Assembly (NCBI RefSeq): GCF_022171985.1
Contig: NZ_JAJVHF010000001.1
Coordinates: 434,001-498,000 of the forward strand
Source of the DNA: Huaxiibacter chinensis
GTDB lineage: Bacteria > Pseudomonadota > Gammaproteobacteria > Enterobacterales > Enterobacteriaceae
Direction: 5' to 3'
DNA length: 64,000 bases
In this document: positions 10,205 through 19,583 of the stretch, in pieces
How the letters are laid out: each line of letters starts with the position of its first letter
Position numbering within the stretch: the first letter of the stretch is position 1
Notes under the pieces: generated by a model
The model's database searches: none
What the model saw: the letters and a program-made list of their open reading frames with translations, nothing else
Told to the model about the DNA's origin: nothing
Translations under genes and position numbers: made by a program

Positions 10205-11407
10205 ATGACTCAATTCGCTTCTCCTGTTCTGCATACGTTGTTGGATACCGATGCGTATAAGCTCCATATGCAGCAAGCCGTTTATCACCATTACTACGAC
10301 GTGCAGGTAGCGGCTGAGTTCCGTTGCCGCGGTGACGACCTGCTCGGCATCTATGCCGACGCCATCCGCGAACAGGTCGATGCCATGCAGCATCTGACGT
10401 TGCAGGACGACGAATACCAGTGGCTTTCCGGCCTCCCCTTCTTTAAAGATGATTATCTGAACTGGCTGCGCGACTTCCGCTATAAGCCTGAACAGGTAAC
10501 CGTCACGAACGACAACGGCAAGCTCAATATCCGCCTCGCCGGTCCGTGGCGCGAAGTGATCATGTGGGAAGTTCCGCTTCTGGCGGTGATTAGCGAGCTG
10601 GTCCACCGCTACCGTTCCCCGGAAGCGGGCGTCGGACAGGCCCTCGCTACGCTTGAAAATAAGCTTCTTGATTTTTCGCGGATGACCGAAGACCTTGATA
10701 TGTCCCGCTTCCGTCTGATGGATTTTGGCACTCGTCGTCGTTTCTCCCGCGAAGTTCAGTACGCCATTGTCGAACGGCTTCAGCAGGAGTCCTGGTTCGT
10801 GGGAACCAGCAACTACGATCTGGCGCGCCGTCTTGACCTGACGCCAATGGGAACCCAGGCGCATGAATGGTTCCAGGCGCATCAGCAAATCAGTCCCGAT
10901 CTGGCTACCAGCCAGCGAGCAGCGCTGGCTGCATGGCTGGACGAATACCCTGACAAACTCGGGATTGCCCTCACCGACTGCATCACCATGGATGCTTTCC
11001 TGCGTGACTTCGGGCCTGAGTTTGCTCAACGCTATCAGGGGCTACGCCACGACTCCGGCGATCCGGTCGAGTGGGGCGAAAAGGCCATCGCCCATTACCA
11101 AAAGCTGGGCATCGATCCGTTAACGAAGGTGCTGGTTTTTTCCGATAACCTGGATTTGGCGAAAGCCATCGATCTCTATCGGCATTTCTCGTCCCGCGTG
11201 AATTTGAGCTTTGGCATTGGCACCCGTTTGACCTGTGATATCCCTCAGGTAAAACCGCTGAATATCGTCATCAAACTGGTGGAATGTAACGGCAAGCCGG
11301 TTGCTAAACTGTCCGACAGCCCGGGTAAAACTATCTGTCATGACAAAGCCTTTGTTCGCGCCCTGCGAAAAGCGTTCGATCTGCCACAGGTTAAAAAAGC
11401 CAGTTAA
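10205..11407 (+). CDS. pncB: Nicotinate phosphoribosyltransferase
   Basis: The ATG at 10205 gives 400 residues beginning [20 protein letters not shown], the same as E. coli PncB; an in-frame ATG 48 bp upstream overlaps the NadR operator and is unlikely to be used. The enzyme salvages nicotinate to nicotinate mononucleotide with PRPP, at the expense of ATP. The family motifs YKLHMQQAV, the DFGTRRRFS segment (about 180) and the GLRHDSGDP segment with the autophosphorylated histidine (about 224 onward in the family) are present. A GC-rich hairpin follows the stop. Confidence 0.96.
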   Translation: MTQFASPVLHTLLDTDAYKLHMQQAVYHHYYDVQVAAEFRCRGDDLLGIYADAIREQVDAMQHLTLQDDEYQWLSGLPFFKDDYLNWLRDFRYKPEQVTVTNDNGKLNIRLAGPWREVIMWEVPLLAVISELVHRYRSPEAGVGQALATLENKLLDFSRMTEDLDMSRFRLMDFGTRRRFSREVQYAIVERLQQESWFVGTSNYDLARRLDLTPMGTQAHEWFQAHQQISPDLATSQRAALAAWLDEYPDKLGIALTDCITMDAFLRDFGPEFAQRYQGLRHDSGDPVEWGEKAIAHYQKLGIDPLTKVLVFSDNLDLAKAIDLYRHFSSRVNLSFGIGTRLTCDIPQVKPLNIVIKLVECNGKPVAKLSDSPGKTICHDKAFVRALRKAFDLPQVKKAS

Positions 11408-11415
11408 TCGCCTTT

Positions 11416-11434
11416 GGGAGCCTGACCGGCTCCC
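11416..11434 (+). terminator. Hairpin after pncB, probable terminator
   Basis: GGGAGCC-TGACC-GGCTCCC begins 8 bp after the pncB stop. The downstream tract (CTCTCCTTATTTATTT) is only loosely T-rich, so termination may be partial. Confidence 0.55.
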
Positions 11435-11482
11435 CTCTCCTTATTTATTTCCGATTTCTTCTCATCAGAGTGCGAAATCTGC

Positions 11483-11510
11483 TTGTCTGATGGCGGATGC
11501 CAGGTAACAT
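11483..11510 (+). promoter_or_regulatory. Candidate asnS promoter
   Basis: TTGTCT (11483-11488), a 16-bp spacer and TAACAT (11505-11510), about 65 bp before the asnS ATG. Assigned by consensus only. Confidence 0.35.
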
Positions 11511-11574
11511 AGATATCCCCCCTATAAGGGCGGACAAGTATTTATTTTTTCCGACTATTAACAGAGAGAATATT

Positions 11575-12975
11575 ATGAGCGTTGTGCCTGTAGCCGACGT
11601 ACTCCAGGGCCGTGTCGCCGTTGACCAAGAAGTCACCGTGCGCGGATGGGTGCGTACTCGCCGAGATTCTAAAGCTGGCATCTCCTTCCTTGCCGTCTAT
11701 GACGGTTCCTGCTTTGATCCTGTACAGGCCGTCATAAATAATTCTCTGCCCAATTACAATGACGATGTTCTGCACCTGACAACGGGTTGCTCCGTTATCG
11801 TCACCGGGGTGGTTGTGGCTTCTCCGGGCCAGGGTCAGAGTTTCGAAATTCAGGCATCTGCTATTGAAGTGACCGGCTGGGTTGAAGATCCGGATACCTA
11901 TCCGATGGCGGCAAAACGCCACAGCATTGAGTATCTGCGTGAAGTCGCCCACCTGCGTCCGCGCACTAACCTGATTGGTGCCGTAGCACGCGTGCGTCAT
12001 ACGCTGGCGCAAGCGCTGCATCGCTTCTTTGACGAGCAGGGCTATTTCTGGGTCTCTACTCCGCTGATCACCGCGTCTGATACAGAAGGCGCGGGCGAAA
12101 TGTTCCGTGTCTCGACGCTGGATATGGAAAACCTGCCGCGCACGCCGGAAGGCAAAGTGGATTACGACAAAGACTTCTTTGGTAAAGAGGCCTTCCTGAC
12201 CGTTTCTGGCCAGCTTAACGGCGAAACCTATGCCTGTGCGCTGTCCAAAATCTACACCTTCGGTCCTACTTTCCGTGCAGAAAACTCCAATACCAGCCGC
12301 CACCTGGCGGAATTCTGGATGCTGGAGCCGGAAGTGGCATTTGCCGACCTTAACGACGTGGCAGGCCTGGCGGAAGCCATGCTGAAGTATGTCTTTAAAG
12401 CGGTACTGGAAGAGCGTGCGGACGACATGAAATTCTTCGCCGAGCGCGTGGATAGCGATGCGGTTGCCCGTCTTGAGCGCTTCGTTTCTGCTGATTTCGC
12501 CCAGGTCGATTACACCGATGCGGTGGCCATTCTTGAAAAATGCGGCGAGACGTTCGAAAACCCGGTGTATTGGGGCGTGGACCTCTCTTCCGAGCACGAA
12601 CGCTATCTGGCCGAGAAACACTTCAAAGCGCCGGTTGTAGTGAAAAACTATCCAAAAGACATTAAGGCCTTCTATATGCGCCTTAATGAAGATGGTAAAA
12701 CCGTGGCAGCCATGGACGTTCTGGCTCCGGGCATCGGTGAAATCATCGGTGGCTCTCAGCGTGAAGAGCGTCTTGACGTGCTGGACGCCCGTATGGTTGA
12801 GATGGGTCTGAATCCGGCAGATTACAGCTGGTATCGCGATCTGCGCCGCTATGGTACCGTGCCGCACTCCGGCTTTGGCCTCGGTTTTGAACGTTTAATT
12901 GCCTATGTCACGGGCGTGCAGAACGTTCGTGATGTTATCGCCTTCCCGCGTACGCCACGTAACGCCAGTTTCTGA
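11575..12975 (+). CDS. asnS: Asparaginyl-tRNA synthetase
   Basis: The ATG at 11575 gives 466 residues, as in E. coli AsnRS (start [16 protein letters not shown]). It charges tRNA-Asn in the cytoplasm. The N-terminal OB-fold anticodon-binding domain (about 15-110) is followed by the class IIb catalytic core with motif 2 [21 protein letters not shown] and motif 3 [12 protein letters not shown] near the C-terminus. The open frame extends 26 codons upstream, but that stretch is not conserved in the family. A strong terminator follows. Confidence 0.97.
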   Translation: MSVVPVADVLQGRVAVDQEVTVRGWVRTRRDSKAGISFLAVYDGSCFDPVQAVINNSLPNYNDDVLHLTTGCSVIVTGVVVASPGQGQSFEIQASAIEVTGWVEDPDTYPMAAKRHSIEYLREVAHLRPRTNLIGAVARVRHTLAQALHRFFDEQGYFWVSTPLITASDTEGAGEMFRVSTLDMENLPRTPEGKVDYDKDFFGKEAFLTVSGQLNGETYACALSKIYTFGPTFRAENSNTSRHLAEFWMLEPEVAFADLNDVAGLAEAMLKYVFKAVLEERADDMKFFAERVDSDAVARLERFVSADFAQVDYTDAVAILEKCGETFENPVYWGVDLSSEHERYLAEKHFKAPVVVKNYPKDIKAFYMRLNEDGKTVAAMDVLAPGIGEIIGGSQREERLDVLDARMVEMGLNPADYSWYRDLRRYGTVPHSGFGLGFERLIAYVTGVQNVRDVIAFPRTPRNASF

Positions 12976-12990
12976 TTCTGATGTATTCGT

Positions 12991-13020
12991 AATGGCCAGC
13001 GCTTGCTGGCCATTATTTTA
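12991..13020 (+). terminator. Intrinsic terminator of asnS
   Basis: A 10-bp perfect stem AATGGCCAGC/GCTGGCCATT with a GCTT tetraloop is followed by ATTTTATT. Confidence 0.85.
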
Positions 13021-13372
13021 TTCTGCACTGTCAGTTTATGTCAGCCGAAAGTCAGCATCTCTAAAGTGCAACCCCGCCAAATCCTCTACCTGTTACGTTT
13101 TATTTCCACGAAACAACTGTAAACAAAAAATAAACCCTGTTTTTATTGCGAGTAATCCTTTACTCATGCATTAGCACAAATTTCGACCAATTTCCCAACC
13201 ATCCAGACGTCTAAATAAGATAACAGGAAAAAACAATTCGTTTAACATCCGTTGATACGAAAAGCCTATATCAAGATTAAATATAAGCAATTCATATATA
13301 TAGGAAAGGATTTTCTTTTTGAAAGCGCAATCAGTTCTGAAATTTGAGGTGGTTCACAAAGTTCCCGAAAAT
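13021..13372. other. AT-rich upstream region of ompF, no gene
   Basis: This stretch between the asnS terminator and the proximal OmpR sites is strongly AT-rich with runs such as TATATATAGG. I see no credible coding frame. In E. coli the equivalent DNA holds a distal OmpR site and IHF sites that bend the promoter; I cannot place individual sites here with confidence. Confidence 0.4.
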
Positions 13373-13431
13373 ACATAAATTCTTACACATTATTTCATCT
13401 TGTTACTGAATCTTTATGTTTGTAGCACTTT
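13373..13431 (+). promoter_or_regulatory. OmpR-binding sites F1-F3 of ompF
   Basis: Three consecutive about 20-bp segments align with the E. coli F1, F2 and F3 sites. F3 (13412-13431, CTTTATGTTTGTAGCACTTT) is nearly identical to E. coli; F1 and F2 are more diverged. OmpR-P bound here activates at low and represses at high osmolarity in E. coli. Confidence 0.7.
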
Positions 13432-13436
13432 CAGGC

Positions 13437-13465
13437 TAGCGAAACCGGTATATGAATGGAAAGAT
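13437..13465 (+). promoter_or_regulatory. ompF promoter
   Basis: TAGCGA (13437-13442), a 17-bp spacer and AAAGAT (13460-13465) coincide with the known weak E. coli ompF promoter, which depends on OmpR. The transcript would start near 13472, giving a leader of about 110 nt. Confidence 0.7.
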
Positions 13466-13568
13466 GCCTGTCAGATACATAAAGACACCAAACTCTCATC
13501 AATAGTTCCGGAAATATTTATTGACAGAATTTATTGACGGCAGTGGCGAGTGTCATAAAAAAACCAAT

Positions 13569-13590
13569 GAGGGTAATAAATAATGATGAA
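13569..13590 (+). promoter_or_regulatory. MicF small RNA target at the ompF ribosome site
   Basis: GAGGGTAATAAATAATGATGA is essentially identical to the E. coli ompF translation start that pairs with the 5' part of MicF RNA. MicF itself is encoded elsewhere, next to ompC. Confidence 0.7.
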
Positions 13591-14743
13591 GCGCAATATC
13601 CTGGCAGTGGTTATCCCTGCCCTGCTGGTAGCCGGTGCAGCAAACGCTGCAGAAATCTATAACAAAAACGGCAACAAACTGGACTTCTACGGTAAAGCTG
13701 TAGGCGAACACATTTGGACCACCAATGGTGACACCAGCAACGAAGACACCACCTATGCCCGTATCGGCTTTAAAGGTGAAACCCAGATCAATGACCAGAT
13801 CACTGGTTACGGTCACTGGGAATACAACATGGACGCTTCCAATGCGGAAGGCTCTCAGGGTACTAAAACCCGTCTGGCATTCGCTGGCCTGAACTTCGGC
13901 GATGCAGGTTCTCTGGATTATGGTCGTAACTACGGCGCAATCTATGACGCAGCAGCTTATACCGATATGCTGGTTGAATGGGGCGGCGATTCCTGGGTTG
14001 CAACTGACAACTTCATGAACGGTCGTGCGTCTGGCCTGTTGACCTACCGTAACAGCAACTTCTTTGGTCTGGTTGATGGTCTGAGCTTCGCTCTCCAGTA
14101 CCAGGGCAAAAACGATCGCAGCAACGCCATTTCTGCGACCTACACTGACGACGGCCAGCTGATCAACATCGGTCGTGGTGGTAACGGCGCTAAAGGTAAC
14201 GGCGACGGCTTCAGCTCATCCGTTCAGTATGAATTCGGCGAAGGCTTCGCACTGGCAGCAGGTTATGAAACTGCTGACCGTACCAACGAGCAGGTTGCTG
14301 CAGGTACTTCAACTGCATGGGCAAGTGCTGGCGGCGAGCGCGCAGAAGCCTGGTCTACTGCAGCTAAATACGATGCGAACAACGTCTATGCAGCGGTTCA
14401 GTATGCTGAAACCACAAACATGACCCGTGAAGCTGACAACAACTTCGCTAACAAAACTCAGAACATCGAAGCCGTGGTTCAGTACCAGTTCGACTTCGGC
14501 CTGCGTCCATCCGTGGGTTACGTGCAGTCTAAAGGTAAAGACCTGAAGTCACGTGGCACCTTCGGCGGTGGCGATGCTGACCTGGTGAAATACGTGGAAG
14601 TGGGTACCTGGTACTACTTCAACAAAAACATGAACGTGTATGCTGCATACAAATTCAACCTGCTGGACGACAACTCCTACTCTGAATCTGCTGGTCTGGC
14701 AACTGACGACCAGGCAGCAGTGGGTATCGTTTACCAGTTCTAA
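13583..14743 (+). CDS. ompF: Outer membrane general porin, OmpF/OmpK35 type
   Basis: 386 residues with a 22-residue signal peptide (cleaved after ANA) and the 16-strand trimeric porin barrel ending in the BamA-recognised phenylalanine (VGIVYQF). It lets small hydrophilic solutes, including beta-lactams, enter the periplasm. The constriction-loop L3 region reads [11 protein letters not shown] (from about residue 128) instead of the PEFGGD of E. coli OmpF, a form I recall from Klebsiella OmpK35. An extra segment of about 20 residues ([20 protein letters not shown]) precedes NGDGFSSS, in an extracellular loop. Position between asnS and aspC and the conserved promoter fix the ortholog. Tandem ATGATG start as in E. 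coli. Confidence 0.93.
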   Translation: MMKRNILAVVIPALLVAGAANAAEIYNKNGNKLDFYGKAVGEHIWTTNGDTSNEDTTYARIGFKGETQINDQITGYGHWEYNMDASNAEGSQGTKTRLAFAGLNFGDAGSLDYGRNYGAIYDAAAYTDMLVEWGGDSWVATDNFMNGRASGLLTYRNSNFFGLVDGLSFALQYQGKNDRSNAISATYTDDGQLINIGRGGNGAKGNGDGFSSSVQYEFGEGFALAAGYETADRTNEQVAAGTSTAWASAGGERAEAWSTAAKYDANNVYAAVQYAETTNMTREADNNFANKTQNIEAVVQYQFDFGLRPSVGYVQSKGKDLKSRGTFGGGDADLVKYVEVGTWYYFNKNMNVYAAYKFNLLDDNSYSESAGLATDDQAAVGIVYQF

Positions 14744-14767
14744 ACCCTCCTCTGTTATATGCTTAAG

Positions 14768-14793
14768 AAACAGGGCTTCGGCCCTGTTTTTTT
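14768..14793 (+). terminator. Intrinsic terminator of ompF
   Basis: AAACAGGGC-TTCG-GCCCTGTTT with a T-rich tail: a 9-bp stem with UUCG tetraloop, 24 bp after the stop. Confidence 0.9.
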
Positions 14794-14852
14794 ATGTCTG
14801 AAGGTCATTTACAGCAAGTTTTGAAAAGACGCACGCTTTTTGTCGCAAACGG

Positions 14853-14881
14853 TTGGCATTTTGTAAATCTCCCGTTAACCT
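14853..14881 (+). promoter_or_regulatory. Candidate aspC promoter
   Basis: TTGGCA (14853-14858), a 17-bp spacer and TAACCT (14876-14881), about 40 bp before the aspC ATG. The whole block resembles the E. coli aspC upstream sequence. Confidence 0.5.
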
Positions 14882-14922
14882 GATAGCGGATTTCACTTCT
14901 GTAATCACAATGGAACTTCGTC

Positions 14923-16113
14923 ATGTTTGAGAACATTACTGCCGCTCCTGCCGACCCCATTCTGGGCCTGGCCGATCTGTTTCGTGCCGATGACCGCCCT
15001 GGAAAAATCAACCTGGGTATTGGTGTCTATAAAGATGAAACCGGCAAAACACCGGTCCTGACCAGCGTAAAAAAAGCTGAGCAGTATCTGCTGGAAAACG
15101 AAACCACCAAAAACTACCTCGGTATTGATGGTATCCCTGAATTTGGTCACTGCACGCAGGAATTGCTGTTCGGAAAAGGGAGCGCGATCGTCAGCGATAA
15201 GCGCGCCCGTACGGCGCAAACGCCTGGCGGTACCGGCGCACTTCGCGTCGCGGCGGATTTCCTTGCAAAAAACACCTCGGTGAAGCGTGTTTGGGTGAGC
15301 AACCCAAGCTGGCCTAACCATAAAAGCGTCTTCAATTCAGCGGGACTTGAAGTCCGTGAATATACCTATTACGACGCCGCTAACCACTCGCTCGATTTCG
15401 ACGGCCTGCTGGCCAGCCTGAACGAAGCGCAGGCGGGCGACGTCGTGCTGTTCCACGGCTGCTGTCACAACCCAACCGGGATTGACCCAACGCTTGAGCA
15501 GTGGGAACACCTGGCGAAACTCTCCGTTGAAAAAGGCTGGTTACCTCTCTTTGACTTCGCCTATCAGGGCTTTGCCCGTGGCCTGGAAGAAGATGCCGAA
15601 GGTCTGCGTGCCTTTGCCGCCGTCCATCAGGAACTGATTGTTGCCAGCTCGTACTCTAAAAACTTTGGCCTGTATAACGAGCGTGTGGGTGCCTGTACGC
15701 TGGTGGCAGCTGATGCAGAAACCGTAGACCGCGCCTTCAGCCAGATGAAGTCAGCGATCCGCGCCAACTACTCTAACCCGCCTGCACACGGTGCCTCTGT
15801 TGTTGCCACTATCCTGAGCAACGACGCGCTGCGCGCGATCTGGGAACAAGAGTTAAACGACATGCGTCAGCGCATTCAGCGCATGCGTCTGCTGTTTGTG
15901 AATACGCTGGCAGAGAAAGGGGCCGATCGCGACTTCAGCTTTATCATTAAGCAGAATGGCATGTTCTCATTCAGTGGCCTGACGAAAGAACAAGTTCTGC
16001 GCCTGCGTGAAGAGTTCGGCGTGTATGCCGTCGCTTCGGGTCGCGTGAATGTGGCAGGAATGACGCCAGACAATATGGCGCCACTCTGTGAAGCCATCGT
16101 CGCGGTACTCTAA
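14923..16113 (+). CDS. aspC: Aspartate aminotransferase
   Basis: 396 residues, identical in length to E. coli AspC and closely similar throughout. This class I PLP aminotransferase interconverts aspartate and oxaloacetate with 2-oxoglutarate/glutamate in the cytoplasm. The PLP lysine lies in [16 protein letters not shown] (about K246); the substrate-binding motif [12 protein letters not shown] and the C-terminal SGRVNVAGM with the distal-carboxylate arginine are present. Its own promoter and a bidirectional terminator flank it. Confidence 0.97.
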   Translation: MFENITAAPADPILGLADLFRADDRPGKINLGIGVYKDETGKTPVLTSVKKAEQYLLENETTKNYLGIDGIPEFGHCTQELLFGKGSAIVSDKRARTAQTPGGTGALRVAADFLAKNTSVKRVWVSNPSWPNHKSVFNSAGLEVREYTYYDAANHSLDFDGLLASLNEAQAGDVVLFHGCCHNPTGIDPTLEQWEHLAKLSVEKGWLPLFDFAYQGFARGLEEDAEGLRAFAAVHQELIVASSYSKNFGLYNERVGACTLVAADAETVDRAFSQMKSAIRANYSNPPAHGASVVATILSNDALRAIWEQELNDMRQRIQRMRLLFVNTLAEKGADRDFSFIIKQNGMFSFSGLTKEQVLRLREEFGVYAVASGRVNVAGMTPDNMAPLCEAIVAVL

Positions 16114-16143
16114 TCGTGACAAATTGGGCCTGATCTGACCCAC

Positions 16144-16174
16144 AAAAAAGCCTGCATGACGCAGGCTTTTTTAT
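16144..16174. terminator. Bidirectional terminator between aspC and gloC
   Basis: AAAAAAGCCTGC-ATGAC-GCAGGCTTTTTT is symmetrical, with A- and T-runs on both sides, so it can end aspC (+) and gloC (-) transcripts. Confidence 0.85.
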
Positions 16175-16184
16175 TATGTTCGTT

Positions 16185-16832
16185 TTACCAGACAGGCATT
16201 TCATCCTGCAGGAAAGGATTGTGTAAACGCTCATATCCCAGCGTCGACATCGGTCCATGTCCTGGAATAAACGTCACATCATCGCCCAACGGCAATAACT
16301 TCTGTTTAATCGACTGAATCAGCTGTCCATGGTCGCCACGTGGGAAGTCGCTACGCCCAACGCCGCCTTTGAAAATCACATCGCCAGAGACCAGCAGCCG
16401 TGACTCATTATCAAAGAAGACGATATGACCCGGCGTATGTCCGGGGCAATGCAGCACGCTTAACGAAACGTTACCGACTTGAACGCTCTCCCCTTCGTTC
16501 AGCCAACGATCGGGCGTCAGAGGTTGACACTCATCGAGACCAAACATGCGGCTCTGGGCGGGTAACCCTTGCAGCCAGAACTCATCTTCTTTTTCCGGAC
16601 CGACAACCGGCACGCCATAGTGCTGCGCCAGTTCTGCCGCTGCCCCCACATGATCAAGATGACCATGGGTTAGCAAAATCTGCATCAACGTCACGCCGGA
16701 CGCTGCGACTTCCTGCTTGATTTTCTCGGCGTCTCCGCCGGGATCAACAAGCGCGGCCAGTTTGGTTTGTTCACACCAGATTAAGGAACAATTCTGGGAG
16801 AAAGCGGTAACCGGAATAATACGATAGTTCAT
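16185..16832 (-). CDS. gloC: Type II glyoxalase, metallo-beta-lactamase fold (YcbL/GloC)
   Basis: 215 residues, as in E. coli YcbL. The metal motif THGHLDH (residues 55-61) is followed by further conserved metal ligands in [10 protein letters not shown] and VSGDVIF and by the final histidine in IPGHGP. The enzyme hydrolyses S-lactoylglutathione, a product of methylglyoxal detoxification, as an accessory to GloB. It lies 20 bp downstream of mepK and is probably cotranscribed with it. Confidence 0.93.
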   Translation of the reverse strand: MNYRIIPVTAFSQNCSLIWCEQTKLAALVDPGGDAEKIKQEVAASGVTLMQILLTHGHLDHVGAAAELAQHYGVPVVGPEKEDEFWLQGLPAQSRMFGLDECQPLTPDRWLNEGESVQVGNVSLSVLHCPGHTPGHIVFFDNESRLLVSGDVIFKGGVGRSDFPRGDHGQLIQSIKQKLLPLGDDVTFIPGHGPMSTLGYERLHNPFLQDEMPVW

Positions 16833-16852
16833 ACTGCTCCTGTGTTTTGTTA

Positions 16853-17404
16853 TTACCAGTGCCTCGCTGGCCCGGTATCAATATGCACAAAGTTGCTACG
16901 TGGGTAATATCCTACACCACCTGCGCGCATAGATAACGCGGCTTTGCGAATATTGGCTAACGAAACGCCTTCAATATGAAAATCCATCGCCTGTCCTTTG
17001 GTGTGATAGCTTTTTTTGGCTACCCCACGGCTATGGGCGCGCAGTTCATTGTTGGTATCCAGCGAGCGATAACCCGAAATGAGCTGCACCGGTCTGCGGG
17101 TTCCCAGCAGGCCCTGAAGGCGGAAAAGCTGATCGAATAATCCAGGATCAATCGCTTTAACTTTATTTGCACGGAAATCACGGAAAAAGTGATTTAGTTT
17201 TGCTAATTCATCCTGAATATAGCCTCTGCCATCGAAGAATTCGGCCTTTAACGTCTCACCCGTATGAAGGTTATTGAGCGTTAAAATACGCGGACGAGGT
17301 GTCGAGAGGGTGGCAAATGCTGGCGTCGGTAAGATGGCTGCAGCGCCGAGCGCAACACCACCTAGCGCCAGCAGTTTGCGGCGATTAGCGTCAAATTTGT
17401 CCAT
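16853..17404 (-). CDS. mepK: Murein endopeptidase MepK, cleaves 3-3 cross-links (YcbK)
   Basis: 183 residues. The N-terminus carries a twin-arginine type signal ([10 protein letters not shown], then an Ala/Gly-rich hydrophobic stretch and AFA cleavage site near residue 31). The mature part is a peptidase M15A domain with zinc ligands in [15 protein letters not shown] (H134 and D141) and FVHIDTGP (H174). MepK is an L,D-endopeptidase that opens the mDAP-mDAP bonds made by L,D-transpeptidases. Its immediate upstream neighbour is ldtD, which makes those bonds. Confidence 0.93.
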   Translation of the reverse strand: MDKFDANRRKLLALGGVALGAAAILPTPAFATLSTPRPRILTLNNLHTGETLKAEFFDGRGYIQDELAKLNHFFRDFRANKVKAIDPGLFDQLFRLQGLLGTRRPVQLISGYRSLDTNNELRAHSRGVAKKSYHTKGQAMDFHIEGVSLANIRKAALSMRAGGVGYYPRSNFVHIDTGPARHW

Positions 17405-17578
17405 GATAATCAGGTCTACAGGTCAATGAAATCGTAATATGCTTAGCGCACGAAGGGCACCATAACTGCGAAAACGACGCTCGTCAAGGTGACCAAACCC
17501 AGTAAAGACGGGGGTTGTAGCCATATCACCCCGTTTTCACCCTTACTTACGACAATCATTATTCCCGAACTGCTTCAT

Positions 17579-19402
17579 TTACCTGATTAATTGTTCAGCT
17601 TTTGGCAAAATTTGTGCGCCGGATCGCGCGGTGCGATCATAATTGTAAATATCTGTACGATATTGGGTACGACCATCTTCGCCGACAAAGGCGGTCAGAT
17701 AAAAAAGATTGACCGGTATATTTTGTCGGATATTCACATACCGGGTATTCCCTTCCTTCAGCGCATCAGATATCCGCGTATCGTTCCAGCCCGCATCGCC
17801 TAACAGCATATTCGCCAGTTCAGAGGCCTTATTCACGCGCACGCAGCCTGAACTCAGTGCTCGTGCATCTTTCTGGAACAGATTATGGTTTGGCGTATCG
17901 TGCAGATAGATAGCGTCGGAACTGGGCATGTTGAATTTATAGCGGCCCAGCGAGTTATGCGCGCCCGGCGATTGCTGGAAGCGGAATGGCAGGTTCGACG
18001 GGGTAATGGTAGACCAGTCAACCTGATAGGGATCGATAGCCTGAGTGCTGTTCCAGCCTCGTATCACGGTATAGTTATGGCGCTCGAGGTATCCCGGATC
18101 GTTCCACACTTTTGGCAAAATATCTTTGCGCGCCAGCGTCGGAGGGACGTTCCACGGCGGATTAACCACCACGTTATTCAGCGCGCTACTCATCATTGGC
18201 GTTTTACGGTCAGGACGCCCGACAATCACCCGGGAGGCTAACACCTGGCTCCCGTTCTGATAATAGACCAGCGAATAAGCCGGAATATTCACCATAATGC
18301 CGGTCGATAACGTTCCCGGCAGCAGGCGCAGGCGTTGAATGTTCAGTGCCAGCACGCCGGCCCGCTGGGCGGGAGAGACATTCAGCCAGTCTCGCGTGGA
18401 CGGACCAATCACCCCATCCGAGCCCAGACCTTGTGTGACCTGAAACGCTTTCACCGCCGCCACCAGTTCGCGATCGTAAGCCGCCGGTTTATCAGGAGAG
18501 GCTACTTTTTTCGGCGCAACGGAAGGTGCTGACGGACTCACGACCACATTTTGCGCATCGTCTCCAGGCAGAGCAATCTTCGGCCCCCCTTCAAGCATGC
18601 CGGAACGTCTCAGAATCTCACGCAGCGCAGGCACATCGCTGCTCCACTGCCCCGGACGGAGCGTCGCGGTGCTTTTCATCTGAGGCCAGGGACGGGTATC
18701 AGACACCAGACTCAGTAACGACTGATGCAGCGTGGCATACTGCGGATGCGCAGGTGCCAGGCTCGCGATAAACCGCGGTAGCGTGCCCTGATCAAGCGCG
18801 AGCTGCCACTGGTTTATCACTGATAACGCAGGCGTCGCCAGTTTGTAGGGTTTTTCACTGTACAGCCAGCGCGTGCCGTTGACCGGAATACCCGCAACAA
18901 ACTGCAGGTAGCCCATCATGGCATCTGACAACACCACATCCCGTGCCATACCGGTAACGGCAGGATCGGTTAACAGTTCAACCCACGCGGTAAACTGAGG
19001 CTGAAAACCGGCAATCGCCACTTCGGCAAGCTGCTGCTGAAACGCCCGAACGGCATCGCGGTTTTCCCACATCGGTTTCATATCCCGTGCGGCATAAAGG
19101 AGCGTCAGCTGATTAATATACGCAGGCGTGTAGCCGGACGGTAACGCGGACTGCAGCTGATCCCGCAGGGTTTGCGGGTTGATATCGGCGGGCAGCGGTG
19201 TGATGCCCGCCATCAGGGCCGTCGCCGGAGACTGCTCCAGCGGTTGTGTGAGCGATACAGGCGTGACGCCCGTTGTTGCCGAACTGTCAGACGGCACCAC
19301 TTCAGGCTCATCGGCCTGGGCGTTAAACAGCGGAGCAAATATCACTGCCAGACACAAACTCAGCGCTGACAGCTGACGACCATGAGTTTTTATTAGCAAC
19401 AT
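17579..19402 (-). CDS. ldtD: L,D-transpeptidase LdtD (YcbB)
   Basis: I take the ATG at 19402 (607 residues, [18 protein letters not shown]), which places a signal peptide at the N-terminus as in E. coli YcbB; a start 13 codons upstream at 19441 would only add an unconserved tail. After the signal come the scaffold region, a peptidoglycan-binding helical domain ([19 protein letters not shown]) and the YkuD catalytic domain with [11 protein letters not shown] and the active-site cysteine in SSGCVRV (Cys520). LdtD forms 3-3 mDAP cross-links in the periplasm and is linked to envelope stress and beta-lactam tolerance in E. coli. Confidence 0.95.
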   Translation of the reverse strand: MLLIKTHGRQLSALSLCLAVIFAPLFNAQADEPEVVPSDSSATTGVTPVSLTQPLEQSPATALMAGITPLPADINPQTLRDQLQSALPSGYTPAYINQLTLLYAARDMKPMWENRDAVRAFQQQLAEVAIAGFQPQFTAWVELLTDPAVTGMARDVVLSDAMMGYLQFVAGIPVNGTRWLYSEKPYKLATPALSVINQWQLALDQGTLPRFIASLAPAHPQYATLHQSLLSLVSDTRPWPQMKSTATLRPGQWSSDVPALREILRRSGMLEGGPKIALPGDDAQNVVVSPSAPSVAPKKVASPDKPAAYDRELVAAVKAFQVTQGLGSDGVIGPSTRDWLNVSPAQRAGVLALNIQRLRLLPGTLSTGIMVNIPAYSLVYYQNGSQVLASRVIVGRPDRKTPMMSSALNNVVVNPPWNVPPTLARKDILPKVWNDPGYLERHNYTVIRGWNSTQAIDPYQVDWSTITPSNLPFRFQQSPGAHNSLGRYKFNMPSSDAIYLHDTPNHNLFQKDARALSSGCVRVNKASELANMLLGDAGWNDTRISDALKEGNTRYVNIRQNIPVNLFYLTAFVGEDGRTQYRTDIYNYDRTARSGAQILPKAEQLIR

Positions 19403-19540
19403 CCCTTGCCCCCTGTTTGACTTTACGACATGCCCGCACATCGGGGCTTTACATCAGTATAGAAAGGCACAGACGCTGTTGCCTTGCCTTATGTAAAGAA
19501 GTTTAAAGATAACGCAGCCGTCAATACAAGCGAAACCCAT

Positions 19541-19567
19541 AAAAAAAGCGGCGCTCGTGCGCCGCTC
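19541..19567 (-). terminator. Intrinsic terminator of the mukFEB operon
   Basis: AGCGGCGC-TCGT-GCGCCGCT (19547-19566) is followed on the minus strand by a run of seven Ts. It lies 17 bp after the mukB stop. Confidence 0.9.
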
Positions 19568-19583
19568 TTGCTGGTTTAACGCT

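Noticed and set aside
11542-12867. Open frame of 441 codons antisense to asnS
   Set aside because: It is a mirror of asnS codon use with no ribosome site or recognisable domain.
12899-13174. Open frame of 91 codons spanning the end of asnS and the ompF upstream region
   Set aside because: It begins inside asnS, crosses the asnS terminator hairpin and shows no coding character in the AT-rich part.
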